Part shown: piece by piece, positions 7,939 to 15,299 of the stretch
Position numbering within the stretch: position 1 is the first letter of the stretch
How the letters are laid out: every line of letters begins with the position of its first letter
Assembly (NCBI GenBank): GCA_937965795.1
Contig: CALCMD010000087.1
Location: 1-35,623 of the forward strand
From: an uncultured Lachnospiraceae bacterium
GTDB taxonomy: Bacteria > Bacillota > Clostridia > Lachnospirales > Lachnospiraceae
Direction: 5' to 3'
Length of the DNA stretch: 35,623 bases
The notes under the pieces: model-generated
The model's input: the letters and a program-made list of their open reading frames with translations, nothing else
What the model was told of the DNA's origin: nothing
Databases searched by the model: none
Translations under genes and position numbers: made by a program

Positions 7939-9113
7939 TTTCCCTCCGATACCTCTCTTTTTACTTTCTCAAAGACTCTCTGAAAGCTTTCTCCCGTACG
8001 GTCACAGATCGACCGGATGCTCTCATATTCCGGCGTCCGGCAGACCCCGTCGGGTCTTTCGATTTCCTTGATTTCCACCATTCCATAAGAAGTTTCCGCT
8101 GTCAGCGTTTTTCGAAGCAGCGTTCTGCGCTCTACCCGGTATCTGCGGATTCCGATGGTCGTCGTATGGACAAAAATCAAATCCTCCAGTTGTTTGCGCT
8201 TCTCTTCCTCACACAACACGCCAAGCATATACGCCGGGCGGTTTTTCTTCATCTGAATCGGTGTAAAGGTCACATCTCTGGCTCCGGCTTTCATCAGAAT
8301 CTCCGCCACATAGCCGAGTGCCTCCCCGCTGCAATCATCAAGATTCGTCTCCAACATCCACAGGGTTTCCTCCTGCTCCTCTTCCTCAAAGATCATCGCC
8401 CGCAGAATATTTGCATGAGAAAAATCCTTCTTTCCTGCGCCGACGCCTGTCTGCACAATTCTCCCTTTCGGTTTTCCCCCTGCCATGCCCTTCCCATAGC
8501 TCTGCAAGGCTGCTGCGATCGCCGCCCCTGTCGGTGTAATCATTTCTCCTTCCGTATCCGTCAGGCGCATGGAAAGGCCGCAGTTTTTCGCAATATTCAC
8601 CACCGCCGGAACTGGCACGGGAAGAATCCCATGCTGGCATTTTACCTGTCCTCTGCCCTCGTACAGTTCGGACACCGCCCCGCGGTCTACGTGCAGGCTG
8701 TCTATGAGATAAGCCGCGCTCATAATATCCACAATGGAATCCACAGCTCCCACCTCATGAAAATGTACCTCCTCCACCGGAACGCCGTGTGCCTGTGCCT
8801 CCGCTTCTGCCACAGTCTCAAACATCCGTTTCGCCAGAGCTTTTACCGATTCTCTGGTATCCGTATTCTGAATGATTTCACAGATGTCCGCCATATGGCG
8901 GTGTACGTGCGGCTGTTCATCCAGCATTACATCAAAGGTGGATGCCAAAATCCCGCATTTTTCCGTGCGGCCAATCTCCACATGCCAGCCGCGGACCGGT
9001 ATGCTTTCCAGCATCTGAAAAAGTCCTTCCCTGTCCGCTCCCAGATTAAGGAGCGCCGACACGGTCATATCGCCGCTGATTCCTGAATATCCCTCTATAT
9101 ATAATGTTCTCAT
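7935..9113 (-). CDS. larC: Nickel insertion protein LarC
   Basis: A 392-residue CTP-dependent cyclometallase that inserts nickel into the pincer cofactor. Family features are the start EGYSGISGDMTVSALLNLGA, the His-rich HVHRHM stretch near residue 70, and EEVHFHEVGAVDSIVDI near residue 113, likely nickel ligands. The gene is a single open frame, unlike L. plantarum, where LarC1/LarC2 are joined by programmed frameshifting. Its ATG overlaps the larB stop, with AAGGAG inside the last larB codons as ribosome site. Confidence 0.95.
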   Translation of the reverse strand: MRTLYIEGYSGISGDMTVSALLNLGADREGLFQMLESIPVRGWHVEIGRTEKCGILASTFDVMLDEQPHVHRHMADICEIIQNTDTRESVKALAKRMFETVAEAEAQAHGVPVEEVHFHEVGAVDSIVDIMSAAYLIDSLHVDRGAVSELYEGRGQVKCQHGILPVPVPAVVNIAKNCGLSMRLTDTEGEMITPTGAAIAAALQSYGKGMAGGKPKGRIVQTGVGAGKKDFSHANILRAMIFEEEEQEETLWMLETNLDDCSGEALGYVAEILMKAGARDVTFTPIQMKKNRPAYMLGVLCEEEKRKQLEDLIFVHTTTIGIRRYRVERRTLLRKTLTAETSYGMVEIKEIERPDGVCRTPEYESIRSICDRTGESFQRVFEKVKREVSEGK

Positions 9114-9871
9114 CGTTCTTTCTCCTTAGCTCCTGCCGCCAGACGATTGATCTGGGTGGCGATATAGGCCGCCCCATAGCCATTATCGATATTCACCACC
9201 GAAATTCCGTTCGCACAGGAATTCAACATACTTAAAAGCGCTGACACGCCGCCAAAATTCGCTCCATACCCAATCGAAGTCGGTACGGCGATGACCGGCT
9301 TATCTACCAGCCCCGCAAGTACGCTTCCCAGGGCGCCCTCCATCCCGGCGATCGCAATCACGCAGTTGGCCCTGCATATCTCCTCACGTTTCGACAGCAG
9401 CCTGTGAATTCCGGCCACCCCCACGTCATAGTATCTCGTTACCCTGCTTCCGAAAAACTCCGCACACAGAGCCGCCTCCTCCGCAACCGGAATGTCAGCC
9501 GTCCCTGCCGTGCAGACTGCCACGTTTCCGATCGGCTCCGCTTTCTCAAACTCCATCTTTACAATCCGCGCCACTGCGTCATAACACAGTTCGGGAAACT
9601 TGCTTTTTAACAATTCATACTGCCGGACGTCTGCCCGCGTACCCAGAACATTGATCCTGCGTAAATAAAAGGTTTCAAAAATCCCCAGCAAATGCGCATC
9701 CGCCTTTCCCTGGCAGAATACGACTTCGCCAAACCCTGACCGGAGTTTTCTGTGATGATCCAGTTTCGCATAACCCAGATCTTCATAAGGCAGGCTCTTC
9801 AAAACCTCCGCCGCCTCCTGGATCGTTTTTTCTCCGTCCTTTACCTGACGCAATAATTTTTCCACATCCAT
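9110..9871 (-). CDS. larB: NaAD carboxylase/hydrolase LarB
   Basis: A 253-residue enzyme for the first step of NPN synthesis: carboxylation and hydrolysis of nicotinic acid adenine dinucleotide. The C-terminal half is a PurE-like (AIR carboxylase) domain with GMEGALGSVLAGL, PTSIGYGANFGG and DNGYGAAY. Cys219 lies in the position of the substrate-binding Cys221 of L. plantarum LarB. The ATG follows CGGAGG. It is the first gene of the larBCE-acylphosphatase-GNAT operon and has its own promoter. Confidence 0.95.
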   Translation of the reverse strand: MDVEKLLRQVKDGEKTIQEAAEVLKSLPYEDLGYAKLDHHRKLRSGFGEVVFCQGKADAHLLGIFETFYLRRINVLGTRADVRQYELLKSKFPELCYDAVARIVKMEFEKAEPIGNVAVCTAGTADIPVAEEAALCAEFFGSRVTRYYDVGVAGIHRLLSKREEICRANCVIAIAGMEGALGSVLAGLVDKPVIAVPTSIGYGANFGGVSALLSMLNSCANGISVVNIDNGYGAAYIATQINRLAAGAKEKER

Positions 9872-9896
9872 CCTGCTACCTCCGTTGACTTTCTCA

Positions 9897-9926
9897 ATTA
9901 TAGCAGGTTCTTTCCGGTAATGGCAA
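9897..9926 (-). promoter_or_regulatory. lar operon promoter
   Basis: Minus-strand -35 TTGCCA (9921-9926), 18-base spacer and -10 TATAAT (9897-9902), with a short leader of roughly 20 bases to the larB start. I saw no nickel-responsive operator or riboswitch there. Confidence 0.65.
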
Positions 9927-9956
9927 CCAAAAACAATGCAAAACGATTTCCTTTGA

Positions 9957-9988
9957 TATAAAAAAGATTCCCGAAACTCAGGAATCTT
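9957..9988 (-). terminator. Terminator overlapping the stop of the 52-aa gene
   Basis: The stem GGAATCTT/AAGATTCC (9981-9988 and 9964-9971) reads on the minus strand into a T-run (complement of 9957-9965). The left arm includes the last codons and stop of the small protein gene at 9978. It separates that gene from the lar operon. Confidence 0.75.
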
Positions 9989-10136
9989 CCTCCAAAAATT
10001 TCGGGAATGTCTTTAAAAATTTTTCCATATCTGCTTCACTCATATCCCACAAATAGCGAAACAGAAATTCCGTGTCGCTCATGCGCGCCCACTCCAACAC
10101 AGCGTCTTCTGATTCCTGCACTTTTTCTGCATTCAT
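9978..10136 (-). CDS. Small acidic protein, unknown
   Basis: A 52-residue soluble, acidic protein with an aromatic middle (EFLFRYLWDMSEADMEKFL) that should form two helices. I do not recognise the family. I chose the ATG at 10136 because AAGGAGGG lies six bases upstream; a longer frame to 10172 has no ribosome site. A terminator overlaps its stop codon, which supports a real transcription unit. It is divergent from the first ribbon-helix-helix gene. Confidence 0.55.
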   Translation of the reverse strand: MNAEKVQESEDAVLEWARMSDTEFLFRYLWDMSEADMEKFLKTFPKFLEEDS

Positions 10137-10303
10137 ATTTTTCCCTCCTTTTCTTGTGCTTTCCGTTTTCATACTCTTACTTTATCTCACTTCCTCTTAA
10201 ATTTCAATAGTTCATGACCCGAAATGCTATGATAGATGTATGAATATGTATGGAACTCTACAGAATATGAATAAGGCTATTTTCAGGGAAAGGAGTATAT
10301 GCC

Positions 10304-10468
10304 ATGAAGCCTTTAAAAGATAAAGTCAGCATCACACTTGACCAGGATATCATACTCGAATTAAGAGAACTTGCAGAAGAAGATGACCGTTCGTTCTCTC
10401 AGTATATTAACTTGATCTTAAGAAAATATCTGAATGATCTGCACAAAAATTCTACCAAAATTTCATGA
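10304..10468 (+). CDS. Small ribbon-helix-helix (Arc/CopG-like) protein, copy 1
   Basis: A 54-residue protein. Residues 6-14 (DKVSITLDQ) form the predicted beta strand, followed by two helices with ELAEEDDRSFSQYINLILRKYL, the usual Arc/MetJ pattern. Such proteins dimerise and bind DNA through the strand. An AAAGGAG site lies nine bases before the ATG. The upstream region has a conserved TATGAT box (10228-10233), probably the -10. The gene and about 130 bases of its upstream region are duplicated in tandem 308-309 bases further on. No toxin gene follows, so an antitoxin role is not supported. Confidence 0.75.
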   Translation: MKPLKDKVSITLDQDIILELRELAEEDDRSFSQYINLILRKYLNDLHKNSTKIS

Positions 10469-10612
10469 TGAAAAAGGCGTCCTCTTACTTTATCTCACTT
10501 TCTCTCAAATTCCAATAGCCCATACTCGCAAATGCTATGATAGATACAGGAATACAGATAGAACTTTCCAGAATATGAAAAAGAATACTTACATGGAAAG
10601 GAGTTATGTGCT

Positions 10613-10771
10613 GTGAAGCCTTTAAAAGATAAAGTCAGCATCACACTTGACCAAAATATCATATTAGAATTAAAAGAACTTGCGGAAGAGGATGACCGTT
10701 CATTCTCTCAATATATTAACATGATTTTGAGGAAGTATCTCAATAATCTGCACAAAGATTCCGAGAAGTAA
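10613..10771 (+). CDS. Small ribbon-helix-helix protein, copy 2 (GTG start)
   Basis: A 52-residue close paralogue of copy 1, about 85% identical by my reading, with changes mainly at the C-terminus. The start is GTG at 10613, aligned with the ATG of copy 1 and preceded by AAAGGAG at nine bases. An out-of-frame ATG (10606) sits between the ribosome site and the GTG, which could lower its translation relative to copy 1. The DNA-contact strand (DKVSITLDQ) is unchanged. A strong hairpin follows. Confidence 0.7.
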   Translation: MKPLKDKVSITLDQNIILELKELAEEDDRSFSQYINMILRKYLNNLHKDSEK

Positions 10772-10787
10772 TCATTTCTGACATTTC

Positions 10788-10830
10788 CATGGGGGTTCCG
10801 GATATTCCGGCGCCCCCCTCTTTCTTTTCT
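10788..10830 (+). terminator. Terminator after the RHH genes
   Basis: GGGGG (10791-10795) pairs with CCCCC (10812-10816), enclosing a smaller TTCCGG/CCGG-type stem, followed by CTCTTTCTTTT. It ends the plus-strand pair. It sits 10 bases from the stop of the convergent kinase gene and may serve both. Confidence 0.7.
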
Positions 10831-10839
10831 GCCCAAGCT

Positions 10840-12072
10840 TCAAAAAAAGAGCCTTGAAGAAATTCTTTTTTCTACCTCCGCCATTCCTGGCATTGCCGGA
10901 ATCGCACCCTTCTTTTCTACACAGAGGCTCGCAACTGCATTTCCAAACCGCGCAAATTTCTCTAACTCCTGAAGCGTCAGCTCAACCGGCTGCTTTTCCG
11001 AAGCGCTGATTTTATACAGGAATCCGCCCCAGAACGAATCGCCTGCCCCGTTTGTGTCTTCTACCCGTGTTACGTCAAATCCCGGAACCGTACAGCCCCC
11101 TTCTTTGCAGTAGATATAAGCGCCCTTTCCACCAAGCGTGACAGCGACGATTTTTACCCCCTGACGGTATAGTTCTTCTGCCGCTTTCCTGACATCCTTG
11201 TGTCCCGTCAGAAGTTCTGTCTCCTCATCGGATATTTTCATCAGGTCCACATACGGTATAAGGCTTCTCATGTGATGCTTCGCCGTTTCTTCACTGCCCC
11301 ACAGGGACGCCCGGTAATTCGGGTCATATGATATGATGCTTCCTTTGTTCTTTGCCCTTTTTACTGCGTAAAACGTTGTATCCCGCGCCGGCTGATCTGT
11401 AAGGGATAACGAACCCACATGAAAAATTTTGGTATGATCCAACACATCTACATCCACTTCCTCTTTTTGGATCATCGTATCCGCGCCGGGTTTCCTTGAG
11501 AAGGAAAAAGTACGTTCACCGGACTCATTTATCTCCACAAAAGCCAGTGTGGTAAAATACTGTTCATCCAATACCAATCCCGCCGTATCTACATTTTCCT
11601 TTTGCAATACGGACCCTAGATATTCTCCGTGCATGTCTTTCCCGGCTTTTCCCATAAATGCCGTACGTGCTCCCAGTTTTCTGGCTGCAACGGCAACATT
11701 TGCAGGCGCGCCTCCCGGATTTCTTGCATATAACATCTGTCCGTCTTCGTTATATCCCTGTGACGTAAAATCGATCAGAATTTCCCCAAATACCGTCACA
11801 TCATAAATTGATCTGCGGACAGCATCTTCCGTGTCCGACAAAAGATGGTCTTGTTCTAATTGCCGTACGATCTTTTCACATTCTTTTTCGTTGTCCGTAT
11901 GAATGTGCAGTTCCCCTGTATCAAAATCCGGCAGACTCAGCACGCCGAGCATGGATTTGGCATTGACGACATAACGGCCGCTGCACAGCTCCGTCTCATA
12001 CGGAACAGACTCGGCAATACTTACCAGCCTTCTTGCATTCTGTATCGTTCCCAAAACTACTTTGATAATCAT
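10840..12072 (-). CDS. PfkB-family sugar kinase with N-terminal HPr-like domain
   Basis: A 410-residue fusion. Residues 1-80 resemble the PTS phosphocarrier HPr: GRYVVNAKSMLGVLSL (32-47) matches the region around HPr Ser46, with Ser40 in that place. The active His15 is absent; Asn12 stands there (QNARR instead of HARP). Residues 90-410 are a complete PfkB kinase of fructokinase/ribokinase type, with FGEILIDF, NPGGAPANVAVAARKLG (about 119-135) and the catalytic GAGDSFWGG near residue 345. The kinase probably phosphorylates a ketose or keto-sugar acid made by the dehydrogenase of the same operon. The HPr-like part cannot carry phosphate in the normal way; it may be a regulatory or docking domain. 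It starts 12 bases after gntP. Confidence 0.85.
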   Translation of the reverse strand: MIIKVVLGTIQNARRLVSIAESVPYETELCSGRYVVNAKSMLGVLSLPDFDTGELHIHTDNEKECEKIVRQLEQDHLLSDTEDAVRRSIYDVTVFGEILIDFTSQGYNEDGQMLYARNPGGAPANVAVAARKLGARTAFMGKAGKDMHGEYLGSVLQKENVDTAGLVLDEQYFTTLAFVEINESGERTFSFSRKPGADTMIQKEEVDVDVLDHTKIFHVGSLSLTDQPARDTTFYAVKRAKNKGSIISYDPNYRASLWGSEETAKHHMRSLIPYVDLMKISDEETELLTGHKDVRKAAEELYRQGVKIVAVTLGGKGAYIYCKEGGCTVPGFDVTRVEDTNGAGDSFWGGFLYKISASEKQPVELTLQELEKFARFGNAVASLCVEKKGAIPAMPGMAEVEKRISSRLFF

Positions 12073-12084
12073 CCATCTTCCTCC

Positions 12085-13443
12085 CTATGCAAACAGGCTG
12101 ATCACAACCGCACATACCAATCCTGTAATTCCTATCATTGTTTCCATCATCGTCCATGATTTCAGCGTGGTCTTTTCGTCAATTTCCAGCAGGGAACTCA
12201 CAAGCCAGAACCCGGAATCATTTACATGGCTGAACGCAGTCGCTCCCCCGTTGATTGCACAGACCAGGGCAGCCAGATAAACCGGGGATAATTCTGCGAC
12301 TCCAGGCATCGCCGCCATGATTCCTGCCGCCATCGTCATCGCCACAACAGCAGCGCCGACAGACGCACGGATCAGCGCAGCGATCAGGAACGCAACCAAA
12401 ACCAACGGAAGGCCGCTTTTTTCCAGAGCAGGTCCGATGATGTTTCCCATACCGCAATCCTGTAGCACCCACCGTATGATCCCACCGCCTGTGATGACTA
12501 AAAGAATCTGTCCTGTGGGGCGCAGGGAACGATCCAGTATCTTTTTTAACTGTTCCCCATTATAACCCTGCTTTTTCCCCAGAAAATACATAGCAAACAG
12601 TACCGCAATAATCAATGCAACAAACGGTGTTCCAAGAAACTGTAATACCGGGCGAATCACATCAATTCCCGGAATGTATTCTGAAACCGTACTGCACAGG
12701 ATCAAAACCAGCGGCACAAAGATAATGCACAGCACGGTGGAAAACGATGGAAGACTTGTTTCCCCGGCTTCCCGGACTTCCTGGACATTGGAAGGAAGCC
12801 CGGTGCTGATCCGGCTGCCGATATATTTCGACCATAAAATTCCGGCAAAAACCAAAGACAGTATTCCCACTGGCACGCCTACCGCAATCATAATACCCAG
12901 ATCAACATGCAGCATGTTCGCGACGAGTACGGATCCTGCTGACGGCGGAATAAATGCAAAGCCGGCTGCCAGCCCTGCCAGAAGGGGAATCACATAATAT
13001 AAGGTTGATTTTTTTGTTTTTTTCGCAAGCCCAAATGCAAGCGGAATCAATATGACGACTCCCGCTTCAAAAAACACGGTTGTGCCGACTACCAGACCTG
13101 TAATTCCCAGGGCAATTCCTGCCTTCTTCTCCCCAAACTTATTGACTAATGTCTGGGCGACGCTCTGCGCTCCTCCCGATATTTCGAGGATACCGCCAAA
13201 CAGGGAACCAAGCCCAATCAGCAACACGATTCCCTGAAGTGTTTCCCCTGCGCCTTTTTCCACCGTACTAACCAGAACCGGAACCGGCATCCCGGCCCCA
13301 AGCCCGATAAACAGCGCGGAAATCAGAAGGGACAGCACCGGATGGATTTTGAATTTGATAATAAGCAGCAATAATAATATAATGCCTGCTGCCGCTGCAA
13401 TCAGCAGCCTTAATGGTTCTGCCGCAAATATCGGTTCTGTCAT
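12085..13443 (-). CDS. GntP-family gluconate/sugar-acid:H+ symporter
   Basis: A 452-residue membrane protein with about 12-14 hydrophobic segments along its whole length. GntP-family signatures include GSLFGGILEISGGAQ near residue 80, FFEAGVVILIPLAFGLAKK near 124 and FIPPSAGSVLVA near 164. GntP members import gluconate and related aldonates with protons. The gene begins one base after the dehydrogenase stop and ends 12 bases before the kinase. The substrate is probably a C5/C6 sugar acid or an oxidised polyol, to be oxidised or reduced by the neighbouring enzyme. Confidence 0.9.
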   Translation of the reverse strand: MTEPIFAAEPLRLLIAAAAGIILLLLLIIKFKIHPVLSLLISALFIGLGAGMPVPVLVSTVEKGAGETLQGIVLLIGLGSLFGGILEISGGAQSVAQTLVNKFGEKKAGIALGITGLVVGTTVFFEAGVVILIPLAFGLAKKTKKSTLYYVIPLLAGLAAGFAFIPPSAGSVLVANMLHVDLGIMIAVGVPVGILSLVFAGILWSKYIGSRISTGLPSNVQEVREAGETSLPSFSTVLCIIFVPLVLILCSTVSEYIPGIDVIRPVLQFLGTPFVALIIAVLFAMYFLGKKQGYNGEQLKKILDRSLRPTGQILLVITGGGIIRWVLQDCGMGNIIGPALEKSGLPLVLVAFLIAALIRASVGAAVVAMTMAAGIMAAMPGVAELSPVYLAALVCAINGGATAFSHVNDSGFWLVSSLLEIDEKTTLKSWTMMETMIGITGLVCAVVISLFA

Positions 13444-13444
13444 T

Positions 13445-15067
13445 TTATTTTCCTCCTACGTATTTATGTACGGTTGCTTTGATCGCGCCGGGACCGGCAA
13501 TCATTTCACGGAACATCGTTTCAATCTTTTCTCCCAGCCCCGTCTGGTAAATATCCACAAAGAAGATACGTTTATTGGAAAGAATTGCTTTAAGCTGGTC
13601 TGTAAAAGTTTCTGGCTTTCCCACCACAATATCCTTTAACCGTTCCTGCATTTCCTCATTCATAGGATCAGGCGCCAGCTCATAGCTTTTTCCTTCATCG
13701 TCCACGGCAAGCATATACCGGAGCCACCCTGCAATCCCCAGCGGAATGGCTGTAAGGCGTGAAGCGTCCCCATATTTTGCAACATACGCCTTAATGGTTT
13801 CGCCAAAACGGATTCCCACCATCTGGGATACATCTACGGCAAGGCGCAGGTTCGTATCGCCCAGATATTCATTCGGAAAGCGGTCATTGAAAAGCTCGTC
13901 TACAAACTCCTGCGGGGAAAGAATTCCCGGATTGGGAACCACGGGAAGCCCTTCATCATAGGCTACCATACGTGCCATTTTCATCATATCTTCATCCGTA
14001 TTCAGCATATGTGCAAACAACTCATACCCCAATGCCACTCCGAGCGGGCCGGTAGCAGAGTGTACCGGATTCAGGCACACCGTTACTTTCATGCGCTCCG
14101 ACAGATTCACCGTTTCCCTGTCTGCCATATAGACGCCGAAACCTTTTTCCAGGGCAGGGCGGCCGTTTGGAAAACTGTCCTCAATGACAAGGTACTGCGG
14201 CTTTTCCGCATTGACAAACGGCGCAATATAGGTCCTTTTTCCGGTAATGACCGGCTGCATATCTTCGACGCCCAGTTCTTCAAGTTCTTTTGCGATCTGC
14301 TCACTGGGGCGCGGCGTGATTTTGTCAATCATGGTCCACGGAAAAGCAACCGTTTTTTCATCGCTTACATAAGCGGCAAAACCTTCCTCTACAAAGCCTG
14401 CTTTCCGCCACTCCTCCGTCATGGCCAGTACGGATTCACGAAGCCTTTCCCCGTTTTGGGAGCAGTTATCCATAGAAACCAGTGCAAGAGGATACTTCCC
14501 TGCCTGATACCTCTCATAGAGCATGGCCGTCAGCACTGCCATCGCCCCCACAGCTTTATCCGGCCCGTTCTGGATGTCTGCCTCCACAAAAGGAAACCAT
14601 GTCCCGTCCGCTTTGTGCAGGGCATACCCTTTTTCGGTGATTGTAAAAGAAACCATCTGCAAAGAGGGGCTGGCGAAGATTTCTTTCAGCCGGCTCCACT
14701 GTGCCGGAACGGCTGACTGTGCTTTTACCGCTTCGGCCATAGACCCCAGCACCCTGTATTCTCTGGTTCCGTCCCCGTGTAGGATCACGCTCAGACCAAG
14801 ATTGTCATAGGGTTCATAAATTTTATCCGCCACGTCATAATCAAATGTCTCAACGCAGGTAATGCCCCTGTCCATAGCCCCCTCTTCCAGAAGACCGTCT
14901 GCAATGCCCCCGATAAAGATACGGAAAATGTTTCCGATCCCAAAATGCACCCATACTGGTTCCTTTTTTGCCTTCTCCGAAACCTGCTCCACATCGTATC
15001 CCGGAAGTGCAATTCCTGCCTTTTCCCACGGTGCGCGGTTCTCAATTCCATTGACTGTCAGTTTCAT
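13445..15067 (-). CDS. Mannitol dehydrogenase-family oxidoreductase (UxuB-like)
   Basis: A 540-residue polyol-specific long-chain dehydrogenase/reductase. The N-terminal Rossmann part contains HFGIGNIFRIFIGG (about 41-54), and the catalytic signature Lys-x4-Asn-x2-His appears as KVTVCLNPVHS near residues 328-338. The family covers mannitol, arabinitol, altronate and mannonate oxidoreductases. At 540 residues it resembles fructuronate reductases of Clostridia, and pairing with a GntP permease favours a sugar-acid substrate. No uxuA or uxaC lies in the operon, so the assignment to mannonate/fructuronate stays open. The ATG follows CGGAGG. First gene of the operon, divergent from the ROK gene. 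Confidence 0.85.
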   Translation of the reverse strand: MKLTVNGIENRAPWEKAGIALPGYDVEQVSEKAKKEPVWVHFGIGNIFRIFIGGIADGLLEEGAMDRGITCVETFDYDVADKIYEPYDNLGLSVILHGDGTREYRVLGSMAEAVKAQSAVPAQWSRLKEIFASPSLQMVSFTITEKGYALHKADGTWFPFVEADIQNGPDKAVGAMAVLTAMLYERYQAGKYPLALVSMDNCSQNGERLRESVLAMTEEWRKAGFVEEGFAAYVSDEKTVAFPWTMIDKITPRPSEQIAKELEELGVEDMQPVITGKRTYIAPFVNAEKPQYLVIEDSFPNGRPALEKGFGVYMADRETVNLSERMKVTVCLNPVHSATGPLGVALGYELFAHMLNTDEDMMKMARMVAYDEGLPVVPNPGILSPQEFVDELFNDRFPNEYLGDTNLRLAVDVSQMVGIRFGETIKAYVAKYGDASRLTAIPLGIAGWLRYMLAVDDEGKSYELAPDPMNEEMQERLKDIVVGKPETFTDQLKAILSNKRIFFVDIYQTGLGEKIETMFREMIAGPGAIKATVHKYVGGK

Positions 15068-15099
15068 ATTGTTTCCTCCGTTTTTTTGTTTTGTTTGTT

Positions 15100-15126
15100 A
15101 CTTACGTTTATATCTAAGTTGTAAGT
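15100..15126. promoter_or_regulatory. Putative operator for the divergent ROK/dehydrogenase region
   Basis: Inverted repeat ACTTAC (15100-15105) and GTAAGT (15121-15126), spaced 21 bases from start to start, i.e. two helical turns. It lies in the leader of the dehydrogenase operon. A third ACTTAC occurs at 15259-15264, next to a palindrome before the ROK gene. Confidence 0.45.
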
Positions 15127-15250
15127 ACAGTATATATCTTTGTTTTGTAAAAATCTATTGACAAAATCCACAATTAGCAAATCATTATTTGTATATTTTC
15201 ACCATAATTCTTTATCTTCCTTGTATTTTTGCTTTTCCTATAATAAAATA

Positions 15251-15264
15251 AAGTTAAAACTTAC
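15251..15264. promoter_or_regulatory. Putative second operator before the ROK gene
   Basis: The perfect palindrome AAGTT-AA-AACTT (15251-15262) overlaps an ACTTAC copy (15259-15264). ROK repressors often bind AT-rich AGTT/AACT palindromes. It lies about 40 bases before the ROK start and could mediate autoregulation or looping with the 15100-15126 site. Confidence 0.4.
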
Positions 15265-15299
15265 CCGTATGAGAAAGATATAACTTCAGGAGAATGATT

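Larger units (their letters stand above)
10174..10771 (+). repeat. Tandem duplication of an RHH gene and its upstream region
   Basis: Two direct copies, about 10174-10468 and 10482-10771, offset 308 bases upstream and 309 in the genes. The similarity covers CTCTTACTTTATCTCACTT, the AAATGCTATGATAGAT promoter-like block, the ribosome site and the coding sequence. Differences are scattered point changes, mostly silent in the genes, so both copies seem to be kept. Confidence 0.85.

Noticed and set aside
7815..9086. 423-residue plus-strand frame opposite larE/larC
   Set aside because: It lies antisense to two well-supported lar genes with overlapping starts and stops, has no ribosome site, and its product is Pro/Arg/His-rich nonsense typical of a shadow of a coding strand.
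7935..9113. Programmed frameshift in larC
   Set aside because: L. plantarum larC is split by a frameshift, but here the frame is continuous at full length.
10304..10771. Toxin-antitoxin system formed by the RHH genes
   Set aside because: Both genes encode RHH-like proteins and no toxin-type gene (RelE, PIN, MazF) follows; a terminator comes directly after copy 2.
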